A program made the translations under genes and the position numbers. A DNA stretch of 40,561 nt from Coemansia sp. RSA 922. Taxonomy: Eukaryota; Kickxellomycota; Kickxellomycetes; Kickxellales; Kickxellaceae. Positions within the stretch are counted from its first letter, which is position 1. Each line of letters begins with the position of its first letter. Location of the stretch: NCBI GenBank assembly GCA_027577415.1, contig JANBQS010000073.1, forward strand, positions 1 to 40,561, read 5' to 3'. Below the pieces are notes generated by a model, which saw only the letters and a program-made list of their open reading frames with translations, was not told the DNA's origin and did no database searches. Of the stretch, positions 1 through 10,400 are shown in pieces.

Positions 1-555
1 TGCCTGCTTATAGTGCCCGAAGGCTGCGCTGTCAAATGGACAGAGCCCCTGCTTGCCACAACAAAGGCAGCCACCGCAGTCACTGCCAAGGAGGGAGGAG
101 CCGAGGCTGCGGCCGCTGTGATGGGCGAGGTGGGCTTTAGCCACCTTGTCTCTGAGCTGGTTTTGCTTGCGGAGCGGGTGCTGGGTCGCATAGTCACTTG
201 CGCCGAGGTCGCCATGCTCGAGCGCACGCTGCTGCGCACTGCTCGCTACGAATGCCCACTGCGCGAGGTCGTCGAGGAGCGTGTCAGCGGCGCTGTGCGC
301 TTGCACACTGCCGCTCTGACAGCGCTCAATGGCAGGGTCAGCGGCACCGAGTGCGAGGCCATGCCCCAGGCTGCAAAAGACATGCTCCGCAGATCCATGT
401 TGCTGTTTTTGGCGCCCTCTCTGTCGACTCTGTCTATGCGCATCCACGCCGTTGTTTCGCATCACTGGCTGGTGTACAAGTCTTTTTATGCCTCTTCGTT
501 TTCATCGTCTTCGTCTTCGCCCCTGCAGCCGTTCCCATCCCTGTCGCCTCTGTGA
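1..555 (+). CDS. 3' end of an unidentified gene (partial, possibly TCP11/Sok1-like)
   Basis: The reading frame is open from the first base of the window and stops at TGA 553-555, so only the last 184 or so codons are present and no start can be assigned. The visible part is Ala/Leu/Val-rich and probably helical. It contains a segment with basic and acidic heptad-like spacing (around 220-330) and ends in a Ser-rich tail (SSSSSSP, about 505-525). The segment ending AVVSHHWLVYKSFY faintly recalls the C-terminal end of TCP11/Sok1 family proteins, which act in PKA-linked signalling. That is a loose resemblance, not a family assignment. Long coding-like composition and a clean stop support a real gene; function is unknown. 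Confidence 0.5.
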   Translation, partial: CLLIVPEGCAVKWTEPLLATTKAATAVTAKEGGAEAAAAVMGEVGFSHLVSELVLLAERVLGRIVTCAEVAMLERTLLRTARYECPLREVVEERVSGAVRLHTAALTALNGRVSGTECEAMPQAAKDMLRRSMLLFLAPSLSTLSMRIHAVVSHHWLVYKSFYASSFSSSSSSPLQPFPSLSPL

Positions 556-817
556 GCTATACACTGTTTCTCTAACCACGTCTTTTATTCTCCGTTCCTT
601 GTTCTATTAGTGTTACCGACGCCAATCTTCTTTCACATCAGTTATCAAATGTAGAATACACTCTCTGTCACTTTCAATAGCCGATCGTTACTTGCACGTG
701 GGCTCCCCCCTTAATCATTGCTCGGCTATTTTGTTGAACACAATCGCCTGAGAATGCTTGGCACACTATTACTGTCTTTAATTAGGATCTGTCTGCTCTT
801 TTCTTTAATTTATCACC

Positions 818-2084
818 ATGGCGGCAAACTACTGGGAATCATCGCAATTGTAAGCACACATGACAAAGGTCACGCTGAGTATATGTGACATTGGTCAGAA
901 GACGCTTTTAATAATTGCTAGTTTGATAATTACATTGTAGTCAACGCTTTATGCTCACGAGGTATGAGCTGGCGGAGCTTGAAAGTATGCACATGTTGCA
1001 ACTTACAGGAAAGGAGATAACGCATATCAAGATATACTTTTCCAGCTGTACGTATACACGCATGTGAGCGCAGTGAGTGGTAGTATTATTTTGCTAATGG
1101 GTCTTCTGTGTAGTGATTCTGAGAATTGGGAAGCGACTCCGTACGAGACAGGAGATTGTGGCTACGGCTATCATATACTTCAAGCGGTTCTACATAAAGT
1201 AAGTATTGTGTTGCGAATGACCTGGATAAGAGAGGGAAATTATACTAAATCAGGTGTACCTTTTTCTTTTTTTGGTTAGCAATACGTTTTACGATATCGA
1301 TCCTTATTTAATGACTGCTACGTGCGTGTACTTGGCGTGTAAGGTCGAGGAGAGCCCGCATCATATTAAGCAAATTTGGACGGAGGCGAAAGCTGCATTT
1401 ACAGGCAAGTATACCATTATTGCTATGTTAATCGGATCAATACTTGGTATACTTATTGTTGTTCGCTGTTATTTTATGTGTAGAGGTTTCGCAGGATATT
1501 CGGTTTCCGTATGACGTGTCGGATATCGCTGAATGTGAGAGCTATCTTTTGGAGGAGATGAAGTTTTACTTGGTTGTATATCACCCGTATCAAGTTCTTA
1601 TCGAGTAAGTATTAAATATGTTTGACCGTATTCTCTCCCCCCCTTGTTTAACTAACTTTTTTGGATATATTTTGTTTTATAGTGTCAGTGAGCAGATAAA
1701 ACTGCCAAAGGCCTCGTTGCAAGCAGCATGGTAAATATAAACTTTTATTATATTTCTGTATGTTTTGATATGTTTACTAATAGTTACTTTATTTTTAATG
1801 TTAGGTCGATTATTAATGACAGTTATCAGACGGATGTTTCGCTGGTATGTCCGCCGCATGTTATTGCTGTTGCGGCTATGTTTCTTTCGCGAGTTGTGGA
1901 TCAGGGAGGACAGTCGGATGTCGAGGCGCAGCAATGGTTTGCTGATATGAATGTTGATATTACTGATATCTTGCAAGTCGTCAATGAGCTTTTATCACTT
2001 TATGATATTTGGAACGGATACGCCGAAGATAAAATGCCGGAGTTGGTATATCGCTATATCTCTGACATTGCTGCATCCAATTGA
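818..2084 (+). CDS. SSN8: Cyclin C, Mediator CDK8-module cyclin (7 exons)
   Basis: Cyclin C partners CDK8 (Srb10) in the Mediator kinase module in the nucleus. Exons that join in frame: 818-849, 941-1047, 1114-1198, 1280-1404, 1484-1604, 1683-1730 and 1805-2084, giving 265 aa. The start MAANYWESSQ closely matches the N-terminus of fission yeast Srb11. The cyclin box shows RLRTRQEIVATAIIYFKRFY, then the TCVYLACKVEE motif, LVVYHPYQ and WSIINDSYQTD, all cyclin C hallmarks, followed by the second cyclin fold. Length is normal for the family. Introns are 48-91 nt (intron 3 is 81 nt, intron 4 is 79 nt), with branch-like TACTAAT or TAACTAAC in several. Intron 4 only keeps frame with a GC donor (GCAAGT at 1405). 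An E-box CACGTG lies at 695-700. NPR2 follows on the same strand. Confidence 0.95.
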
Positions 2085-2259
2085 GTTTTTCGAAAAATAA
2101 AAAATGTTTGATTCAACCACGTGTACCTTCCCCGTAAACATTTATTGGCTGGTATTGTTATATTTGTCGGACTTTAATTTTGGGCGCAAATATCACGAAT
2201 TGTATAATTCTACCATCTCTTTACTTTTTACATATTTTTAAATAACTTTTATTGGAGCG

Positions 2260-3759
2260 ATGGGATGCGGCACGTTCCCAAAGATTGAGGCGATATTTTT
2301 GGCGCAGTTCCATCCTGACTTGGGCCCAATTGTGCGATTGTCTGTGCCCGAGGACGCAGTGGAGCTCGACGAGAACAGGGGGTACAATAATAACGGCGGC
2401 ACCTCTAGGGGTGACGATGACAGTAGATACCCTGAGAGCAGTGTTGTATCGTTTGGCAACAGTAGTCACCTTGGACTATTCCATGGAGGAGAGCAGCCAA
2501 CCGAAGTAGTCGAATTGATCAAGCGGCCTACAAACCCCAAGGCTGTGACATTGCGTAGCGACAAAATCGATTTTAACGCTATCCAAGCGTTGGTTATTCC
2601 CAAACTGACGCTGTTTGAGAAGCTGATAACAGTCAACACTGGTAGATTCAAGGTCATGTGTTATCCGGTAGCTATCCTGGGGAATTACGCGCGCAATGCG
2701 TTTATCTTTAATATGTGTTTTGCATTCGATATTAACGCCGACACAAAGTGTTTTGGACCGGTGGTTAAGCGTGTCGGCTGCTTGCTGAAGGAACTGGAGA
2801 TTAGTAGCGGATTATTGAGCGACGAGGACGGTGAGCGGCCGTTAATGTCGATGATGCGGCAGTTGGTTACTAAACTAAACGACCATGGCGAATGCCAAAT
2901 CGAATTGGATCTCAAGGGATTGTCGCAGTCTCTGGCGTCGACGGGGATCAGTATTAAGCTGTTTCCTTACTATGGCAGTCCTCGGGATATCGCGCCTTAT
3001 CATGTGCCTGTCAGGACTATAGATTTTGAAATGGCGAAACTGAAATCCGTACAGACTGTAAGTCAGGCAGATATACCTGATGATATCATGTGGGATCTGG
3101 TTCTTGACCGAGTTATGAAGCATATGGATAATGTTAATCATGTGCGGCGGATCGCACTGCTGACAAAGATTCGCGAGGAGACGGTGGTTCTGGCACTCCG
3201 ACATCTCGACTACTACGGGTGTATTGTTTTGGCGGATATTTTCCAGTTTGGCAACATCTATGAGGCTCAGTACCAGATTATGGACCTTTATCGTCAGGCG
3301 TGGTTGCAGCGCGAGTGCTACAATTATGTTACTAGAGATGGGGCAGCGAGCGATGTGCAGGCGGAGGAACTTTTGCGACTGTACTCGACGATTCAAAAGC
3401 GGAAGACTGTTGCAGAGTGGGTTTTGGAGAACGAGGTGGATGTTGAGAGAATCGATGTGCGGCGGTTTATTGTGTTTGGAGTTATTCACCAGCTGTTGCG
3501 CCGCGTGCATTGCTACCCGGTACTATGCGGGCCAGCAAAGGTATGTGATGAGGAGCGGAGCGTAGTGGCAGAGGATAATGGCGAGACTGCTAGTCCGGGA
3601 GATGACAGCCCTGGTAATGGCGGGTTGGAAAAGCGACTGGTGGAGATGTTGGATGGTACGCATCATATGGATGAAATCTGCGTTGTCGAGGAAAAGGACG
3701 CTGCGACACTGAGACAGGAGTTCGATTCGCATGGCAATATTGAGTATATGTACCTTTAA
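2260..3759 (+). CDS. NPR2: NPR2/NPRL2, GATOR1 (SEACIT) subunit
   Basis: NPRL2 with NPRL3 and DEPDC5/Iml1 forms GATOR1, which inhibits TORC1 on the vacuole when amino acids are short. This is a single 499-aa exon. The N-terminal longin-type domain starts with IEAIFLAQFHPDLGP (about residues 9-23) and continues through VIPKLTLFEKLITV, CYPVAILGNYARNAFIFN and FDINADTKCFGPVVKRV (about residues 110-175), the conserved NPR2 core. A low-complexity Asn/Gly insertion sits near residues 40-55. The C-terminal helical part includes winged-helix-like segments near LTKIREETVVLALRHLDYYG. The ATG at 2260 is the first in frame and puts the family motif nine residues in. The gene is 175 nt downstream of cyclin C, with CACGTG at 2118-2123 in the gap. 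Confidence 0.93.
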   Translation: MGCGTFPKIEAIFLAQFHPDLGPIVRLSVPEDAVELDENRGYNNNGGTSRGDDDSRYPESSVVSFGNSSHLGLFHGGEQPTEVVELIKRPTNPKAVTLRSDKIDFNAIQALVIPKLTLFEKLITVNTGRFKVMCYPVAILGNYARNAFIFNMCFAFDINADTKCFGPVVKRVGCLLKELEISSGLLSDEDGERPLMSMMRQLVTKLNDHGECQIELDLKGLSQSLASTGISIKLFPYYGSPRDIAPYHVPVRTIDFEMAKLKSVQTVSQADIPDDIMWDLVLDRVMKHMDNVNHVRRIALLTKIREETVVLALRHLDYYGCIVLADIFQFGNIYEAQYQIMDLYRQAWLQRECYNYVTRDGAASDVQAEELLRLYSTIQKRKTVAEWVLENEVDVERIDVRRFIVFGVIHQLLRRVHCYPVLCGPAKVCDEERSVVAEDNGETASPGDDSPGNGGLEKRLVEMLDGTHHMDEICVVEEKDAATLRQEFDSHGNIEYMYL

Positions 3760-4529
3760 TACGATTATATTTTTGACAGTTTTTATTACAGCGTCAACAC
3801 AAAACATTGAGCGAGTTTTGTTGATACAATTCAGCCGCAGTCTAATTTAGTCAAGAGGGAGAGAAAAAGTGTGCGTGAACTAAATATAACCTGAACGACC
3901 TAATCGAGGGAGAGAAGAAGGCACAATTGACAGAGTGATATTGTTGGTTGCTATAGTATCCACACACTCACCACCTTTTGGACATGGCACGATTGTTGCA
4001 TTATTTTCTGGTGTTTTGTTTTTGTATGGTATGCAGAGTTTGGGCAGATCCTGCAGATGCCTCACACTCCAAAAGGGAGGAGCATGGGCTTCAGCGGTTG
4101 GCCAGTGTTTATAGTCCATGCAATTTTTTTTTTTAGTGGCTAAACCTTTATGTTTTGTAGGCAGTAGCACGAACAAATAACTTGGGTGGGGGAGAGGGGG
4201 TGTCCCTGACTTTCTCTCTCTCCATGCTACGTGAGCGGATTTGTGGATCCACACACTCTTCTTCCGCCCACACCCCTATGTACTGTTTTCTTTTTTTTTT
4301 TTTTTCATACTGTGTAACTATTTATTTTCTTAAAAACTGTTTTTAAACTTCTCTTTTCATTTGAACCTAACAGTGTCAGGGCACAACACAAATTGTGGCA
4401 GTTGGACTCATTTTGAGCTAATTTCTAATATACCTCGCAGGCGAGTAAGGCCTCTTACTCCCTTCGCCACTGTTTGTTTATAAATACTGGGCGGATAACT
4501 TAGCCCCTGGGCAGTAGTGCCTGACGACC
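3760..4529 (+). other. Intergenic region, no gene supported
   Basis: This 770-nt gap holds the 3' end of NPR2 transcription and the promoter of the next gene. It contains long T-tracts near 4120-4135 and 4290-4306, and an inverted pair around 4432-4465 (gaggcc-type bases, weak). A minus-strand frame at 3880-4254 lacks an ATG start and has biased composition, so I do not call it. Confidence 0.5.
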
Positions 4530-7031
4530 ATGGCCAGCGTTCTACAAAAGGTACGCCTTATTCTATAAGCTCGCATATACACTATAAACTCTGGGTTACT
4601 CATGCCCGCAGCCTCTGGTGCCACCTGATATATCAGCACATTCTCGCAGCAGAAAAAAAGCCTATCTGCAGAAGCCAATATGCCGGCAGTCGTTTTTGCT
4701 TTAAAAAAGCGTTGACTTTCTGCTCCCTCATATTTTGTTGTATAAACATGCAAAATTTGGTTTATTTACATTTGCCCTCTCTTCACGGAAATACTCTAAT
4801 AGGCGACGCCTCCTCGGGAGCTGGACTTTGACTTGTCTCAGGCCGGCTCATCACCAACGACTAGTGTCAGGCAGTTTATGCGCCGTTCGCAGAGCTTTAG
4901 CGGGATGTCGTACAGTCCAACAGAGCACCAGCAGTACCAAGAGTATCAGCACCACCAACCACACCAGCCACAGGTGGAACCTACTGGCTTCCCTACACCC
5001 GTTACGCCTACTCGCTCGCATCAGGGCGTAGGGGCGGCGAGTTTGCATACGCCGTATGGCACGACGATGCAGGGCGGCCACGAGAGCGCAGTTACTAGGT
5101 CCGACTCTAAATACAGCAGCCAGACGGTGGCCTCCAGATCCGGCGACCAGCGCAGAGCCCGGCAGCAGAGGCGCAAAACGGACTGCTCGGATGAAATACA
5201 GAGCATGCGACGGCCGTCTACCTCGCACGCTTCGTCGCCACCGCGTAAGGTTGCCTATAGCCAGTACCCGGACTTTGAGAGTATATCTGATCCGTTTGCA
5301 AAGCGTGACAAGATCCCGCAAAAGAGCGAGAGACCCTTTTTGCTTGATGTCGTTGCTACTCCCACCACAGTTTCTCCTGCTGCTTCTGAGCTCAAAACCA
5401 TGCCTCAGGCTGCTCGTGGTGAAAGTGAACGAGGCAGTGTCAACGAGGATGGCCCGTACACTGTGCCTCTAGTGCCAGTACGCTCTCACTCTCAGAAATA
5501 TGCAAACATCGGGGACAGTGCGTCACGCAACGCTACCACGCAATCTAATCATACTGTGGCTGCGCTTTCCGAGACCAGTTCTGGCGATCCCTCCCCCGGA
5601 CTGGTTGTTGATGCTGAAGCCAGGGTACCTACGCCACTGAAAACGCGGGACAAGATCCCAAGACACACTGTACAGCCTGCACCCTCGCCGACGCCTAGTG
5701 CTCAGCAGCGAGCCGACGAGCCTCTGCCGCCACCGCTGCGGTCAGAGTCCATGAATTCATCGCCTTCCAAAGCCCCTGTAACACCTACAAAGCCCCGAGC
5801 TGCTACGGGCTCCAGCGCGCCGCGATCGATGGGAAAGTCGCTGCTGATCAGCTCGCTAGTGTCGCCAGCATCTCCTAACCACCCGGCTAACTCGGGGAAC
5901 CGTCTGCGCGCGCCTGGGAGTGGCAGTGTGTCGCGTGTGCCGCCTCCGCTGCACCACGTTGATAGCGAGATGTCTGTACTTTCGACATCCCTGAGGCCAT
6001 TCAGCGACCACAATAGTAGTCCCAGACTGCAAATTGACATGGACAAGGTGGAAACGCTCTACGAACGGCGCAGCATCATATTCGAGTTGAACAAGAGCAA
6101 GATTCGCGATCGGTCTCAAAGTACAGCTACCAGTCCTCTGGGTCCACAAGCGCGCTCGCCCGCCACTGGAGCTGGAGCTGGAGCTGGACTTCTGGCTATG
6201 GTTGAAGAGACAGAGGACTCCAGGGATGGCGAGCATGCCGAGGAGGCAGAGGACCAGGAGAGCGAGCACTTTATCCCCTTTGACCAAGTGCTTATACCTA
6301 CGGCGTTTAAGAGACTACGCACGGCACTCGAGGACCCGGCATTTGAGATTGACGAGGAGACATATCGCCGGTTCAAGCTGTCAGAGCGATGGTACTCGCG
6401 CGAGGAGCAGGTGCAGATGGAGCGCGCCTTCACTAAGGGTACCTTTGGAGCGAGCAAGAAGCGCAGCCGCATTATCCAGAAGCGCCTTTCTGATATGAGC
6501 GCCGACTCTAACGCACTCGGTCATGGGCACGCGGCAGTCGGCGACATGTCAGAGAGCTATCGAGGCCTGGGCGAGCTTCCCACGCCGCCTGCAAGCGCCA
6601 TGTCTTTGAATGACCAGCATCACCAGCGACTGGAATCACTGCAAGAGGAGGAACAAGAACCCCCCGCCACAGGCTCTGCTGTGCCAGAGCGCCGGCGTAC
6701 GCGCAGCAGCCGGAGACCAAGTCATCGTCAACACCACCACCACAATGCCGACAATCCAGCATCCAGCCACCGCCAAGTCCCACTGCCTGGCGGGTATGTG
6801 CCTCCCCCGTCGATGGGCTCTGCATATGCCACGCAGCCCGAGACACACATGCAGGGTGCTGCTGCTGACTCTCGCTTGCAGCAGCAGCAGCCAGCATCAA
6901 ATGAGACATCCCACCAGGACTCGCGCCATCGCAATAGTCGCCACCACCGCCCTGCTGCTCAGCCTAGCCCTAGCGCCGTCGAGCAGACTGCAAAGTCCTC
7001 GGGTGGCTGCTGTGGGTGCACCATTATGTAA
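4530..7031 (+). CDS. Uncharacterised disordered protein with C-terminal CAAX box (2 exons)
   Basis: Exon 1 is 4530-4550 (MASVLQK) and exon 2 is 4803-7031, joined at phase 0 across a 252-nt intron with donor GTACGC and acceptor TAG at 4800-4802; the product is 749 aa. Without exon 1 the long frame has no upstream ATG, which supports the intron. Nearly all of the protein is Ser/Pro/Gln/His-rich and predicted disordered. One compact acidic and basic segment near residues 495-565 (IPTAFKRLRTALED, then ETYRRFKLSERWYSREEQ) looks like the only folded or binding element. The protein ends GGCCGCTIM: CTIM fits a CaaX prenylation signal, with neighbouring cysteines that could be palmitoylated. Inference: a membrane-tethered, phosphorylated scaffold or polarity factor. 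I do not recognise the family. Confidence 0.8.
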
Positions 7032-7482
7032 TTCATACTCTCACTTTTCTTTTGTCAACATGACTTTAAATTGTTTGGAACCGAGAGCTTGGGCCGAAAT
7101 AGGGTCTTTTTTGATCATAATTAGAATATTAGTGAAGAAACACGAACGCATGCCAACGTTATTAATTAGGCTTAAAATCTTTTGCGCAGTTCCGCGGTTT
7201 TGTCTTTCTTTTGTGCTCAATTCAAAATTAAAGCTTTTTGTTGCATTTTATTTTTATTTTATATCTGCTCGGGTTGTTCTGTTCTGTTCGACTCGAATTG
7301 AGTTGTTTCTCGCATTTCTTTTTTCGTCGCTGTCACTATTGCCATTAGAGTTGCAAGGCCCGTCGAAGCCTAAACACAAGGTTCGTTTACATCTAGATCC
7401 ATGGTTGGATATCATGATATACTTTGTCCGTGCATGGTGTTAATATCCTATACTCGTGTTCTTGCATTTTTCTCTTAGACAG
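7032..7482 (+). other. Intergenic region and SEN1 5' region
   Basis: T-rich 450-nt gap between the CAAX protein and SEN1. It ends with a pyrimidine tract and TTAG immediately before the SEN1 ATG (TTTCTCTTAG, 7470-7479), so a 5'-UTR intron is possible, with GT candidates upstream. No ORF beginning with ATG is convincing. Confidence 0.4.
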
Positions 7483-10400
7483 ATGGAGGTGCCGACTCTG
7501 GCTCAGCTCCAGGCACTGCTGCGGCGTAGGCGCCAGAACGTCTTAGATAATGACATAACACTAGAGTTTCTAGTGAAGAGCACGGCGTTCTTTGTTGACG
7601 GGAAGGAAAAGTGCTGGTGGTGCGTGCCAGCCAAGAGGCCGATAGCCACCGAGATGCTACACATCTTTTCGATTGTCGAACAAAATTCCCATACAGACGG
7701 CTATAAGGCTGCCTTGGCCGAGCAACTCATGCGATGTACGTCGTGTATTGGCTGCTACTACGAGTCAAAGGCAGAGTTACGTACGCGTTATTTGCAGATA
7801 TATAGCACTGGGATCGTCGACGATTTTTTTCTTGGCATTGAGCAGTGGGATGCCAACCGAATCGTACAGTCCTTTAACCGAGCTATGGCTGGCAATAGCT
7901 CGAGTGGCCTTATTGTGCTGTTCGAGGCACTAAGCTCTGCCGCCAACCTGCTGTACCACCCAGATGTTGCCGCAGCCACAATCAAGTACATAGCGTCTCG
8001 CATCGATGCGGGGAGCACGCCGAACATTGGCACGCGTTTGTTGCCCGGAATCATAGCCTTGTGCCTTTGCGATGACATGCGTATTCAGCAGTGGGCATGC
8101 CGATCGCTAAAACCAGTCAACTCGAAGCATACACAAATCTCCACCGAGTCGATTGTCGACGTGTTTGCTTGTCTGCTTAATATGATGGCTCATCGCGCTA
8201 GCCCCAAAGCTCCCTACGCATTGTCGTCGTCAGGCGCGTTACCACCACGCGTCGACAGCTCTACGTTTTTATTTGCAACCGACAGTAGCTTGTGGAGCGG
8301 GCTTCGAATTGTGCTTGGTAAGCTATCCGACCAGACCAAGCAGGATCTACTGCTTCAGCTCGATGGGTTTCCCGTTATTATACTTAAGCTGTTAAAAGCG
8401 CTCACCGGCTCCGACTTTGCGGATGGTTTGCGTGCATTTGCGGGTATTATCTACGCGGCTGAGCGGCAAGCGGTTTGGCCCAAGATCTCGCAAATTCTTG
8501 GAATCACACCCACAGACTTTGCGTCGTTTGTGCTAAAGCACAAGGTCATTCGCGGTCACTTTTACAGCGACACCACAGAGTCCGAAGACCTTAGCGACGA
8601 TAGGCTTAGAGACCTCCATCGAAGGCTCAAGCCGGCACTCGAGTGGGTTTTGCCATTTATCCACTCCTTGTCTCTGCCCGACGATGCACCAGCGGTTGTT
8701 GCGCTGCTAAATGGCCTTTTGTACTCCATCCGGTCTGATCCAAACGTGCCACTGGCGCGCGCGGCATTGGCGGTGGTCACTGGAGTCGGCGTCATTACGC
8801 ATTGCTTTGCACTGGCGCCCGGCGAGAAGTGCTTGGCTGATGGGTCGTTTGTTCTAGGAAAGTTTTTGGACCAGCGACTACAGACTTTTATCGATATCGT
8901 CCAAAACCGCGACCCTCTTTCGCGGAGCGAGCTGGTCATGGATAGCGTCGAGGAGCTCATCGACAAGATGCTGCGAGAGGATCTCTCTGATACGCTCACT
9001 GGGGTATCGACTATTTCCTTGGCGGCGCAGAAACTTCGCGACAACAGCTCGCCACAGTCACAGTTCGAGACAGAGCTTGTCGAGGACCCACCTACACTCA
9101 TCCGGTTTCTGCCATTGTGGACAGCCCTACTCACCGACCTGCTAAACACCAACATTGCCAAGCTGGCACTTTCCGCGACATCCTACTTTCTGCTGTTCGA
9201 CCCACTTCCGGACGACTTGGTCGAGTACTTGCCTGCGTCTTGGCGCAAGGTCTATGACTGCTTTGAGAAAGACAGATCCGATATTTTGGTATTGCTCAAG
9301 CAGTACTTGGATGAGGTCGCTGTAAGCCTCGAGGATCGTGACACCGAACTACGTATGGAGTTTGAGCGCATCGTATTTGACTCACTAGTGCGGTTTCTGG
9401 CCTCGCCTGCCAAGTCGCTGCATCATGCTTCACTTTGCATTCTCCGCGGCGTGTCGCTGGACTCTGGCGATGACGACGACATTGATAACAATCCATCGCC
9501 ATTGGGCGACATGGCGTTGGATATGGCTTGCTACGAGATTCTGAAGCGGCATGGCAGCCAGCTACTGCACAGCCTGACAGAGGTCACGAACAACTGCAAG
9601 TTCCTAGTGAACTACAGTCGGCCCGCGTACTCGAGTAGCTCCAACACTGCCTTGCTGGCTCGCACAACTGTGTTGGCAGTCACTGATCGGGCTGAATCGG
9701 AAAGCACTGAGGCTGTCGCTGGCTTGTTCTTTGCCTTTTGCGACCTGCTGGGCTCTATTCTTAAGGCCAGCTCGGCGAATGCCATTCGGGCTGACGGGCG
9801 CGGGATATACACGGGATCAGTGACTGTGGTATTCCAAACGGTGTACAGTATGCTAAATACGATGGAGTGCTCCGACTTTGTGCGTGCGGCAAAGGGCAGC
9901 AGCTCGCTCGACGAGAACGAGGCCTTCCACAAGCTCTCCAATTGCGTGTCGGAGATGCTGAACTACTTGGAGGGCAGCGACAAGCTCAAGGTGTCGGCCG
10001 ACATTGTCAAGGCCTTTGGCTTGATTGCCAACGGACTGTCAATTTCGCCTGGCATCAAGATGCTCTGTCCCAGGGAGACGGTGCTGGCGCTAATCCAAGG
10101 AACGCGGGGGTGCTTGAGTCCAAAGCTGCGTCAGAGCTTTGCCGACATTACGGATATGCCTGTCTGGGAGAAGAGAGCCTATGCCAACTCGAAGTCTAGG
10201 CCGGTCCAGATTATCTTTGACGACGAGGAGGCACTTGCAGCGGCGGACGACTATGACTTGAGCGACATCTTGGGCGCCAATGGCGAGATAATCGAGATCG
10301 AGTCATCACCGGCTACAGGTCCAACGATCCCGCTGGCGACATCTAGCTTGGTTCCAGCCGCTGTACTGCCCCACCTGGAACTTGGCCCTCCTAGAATTTG

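Noticed and set aside
1405..1412. GT donor at 1409 for cyclin C intron 4
   Set aside because: It leaves two bases in the codon, which does not match any of the acceptors that restore the conserved reading frame.
3880..4254. Minus-strand frame of 124 codons between NPR2 and the CAAX gene
   Set aside because: No ATG start, Lys/Pro-rich random-looking composition, no motif, and it spans T-rich promoter DNA.
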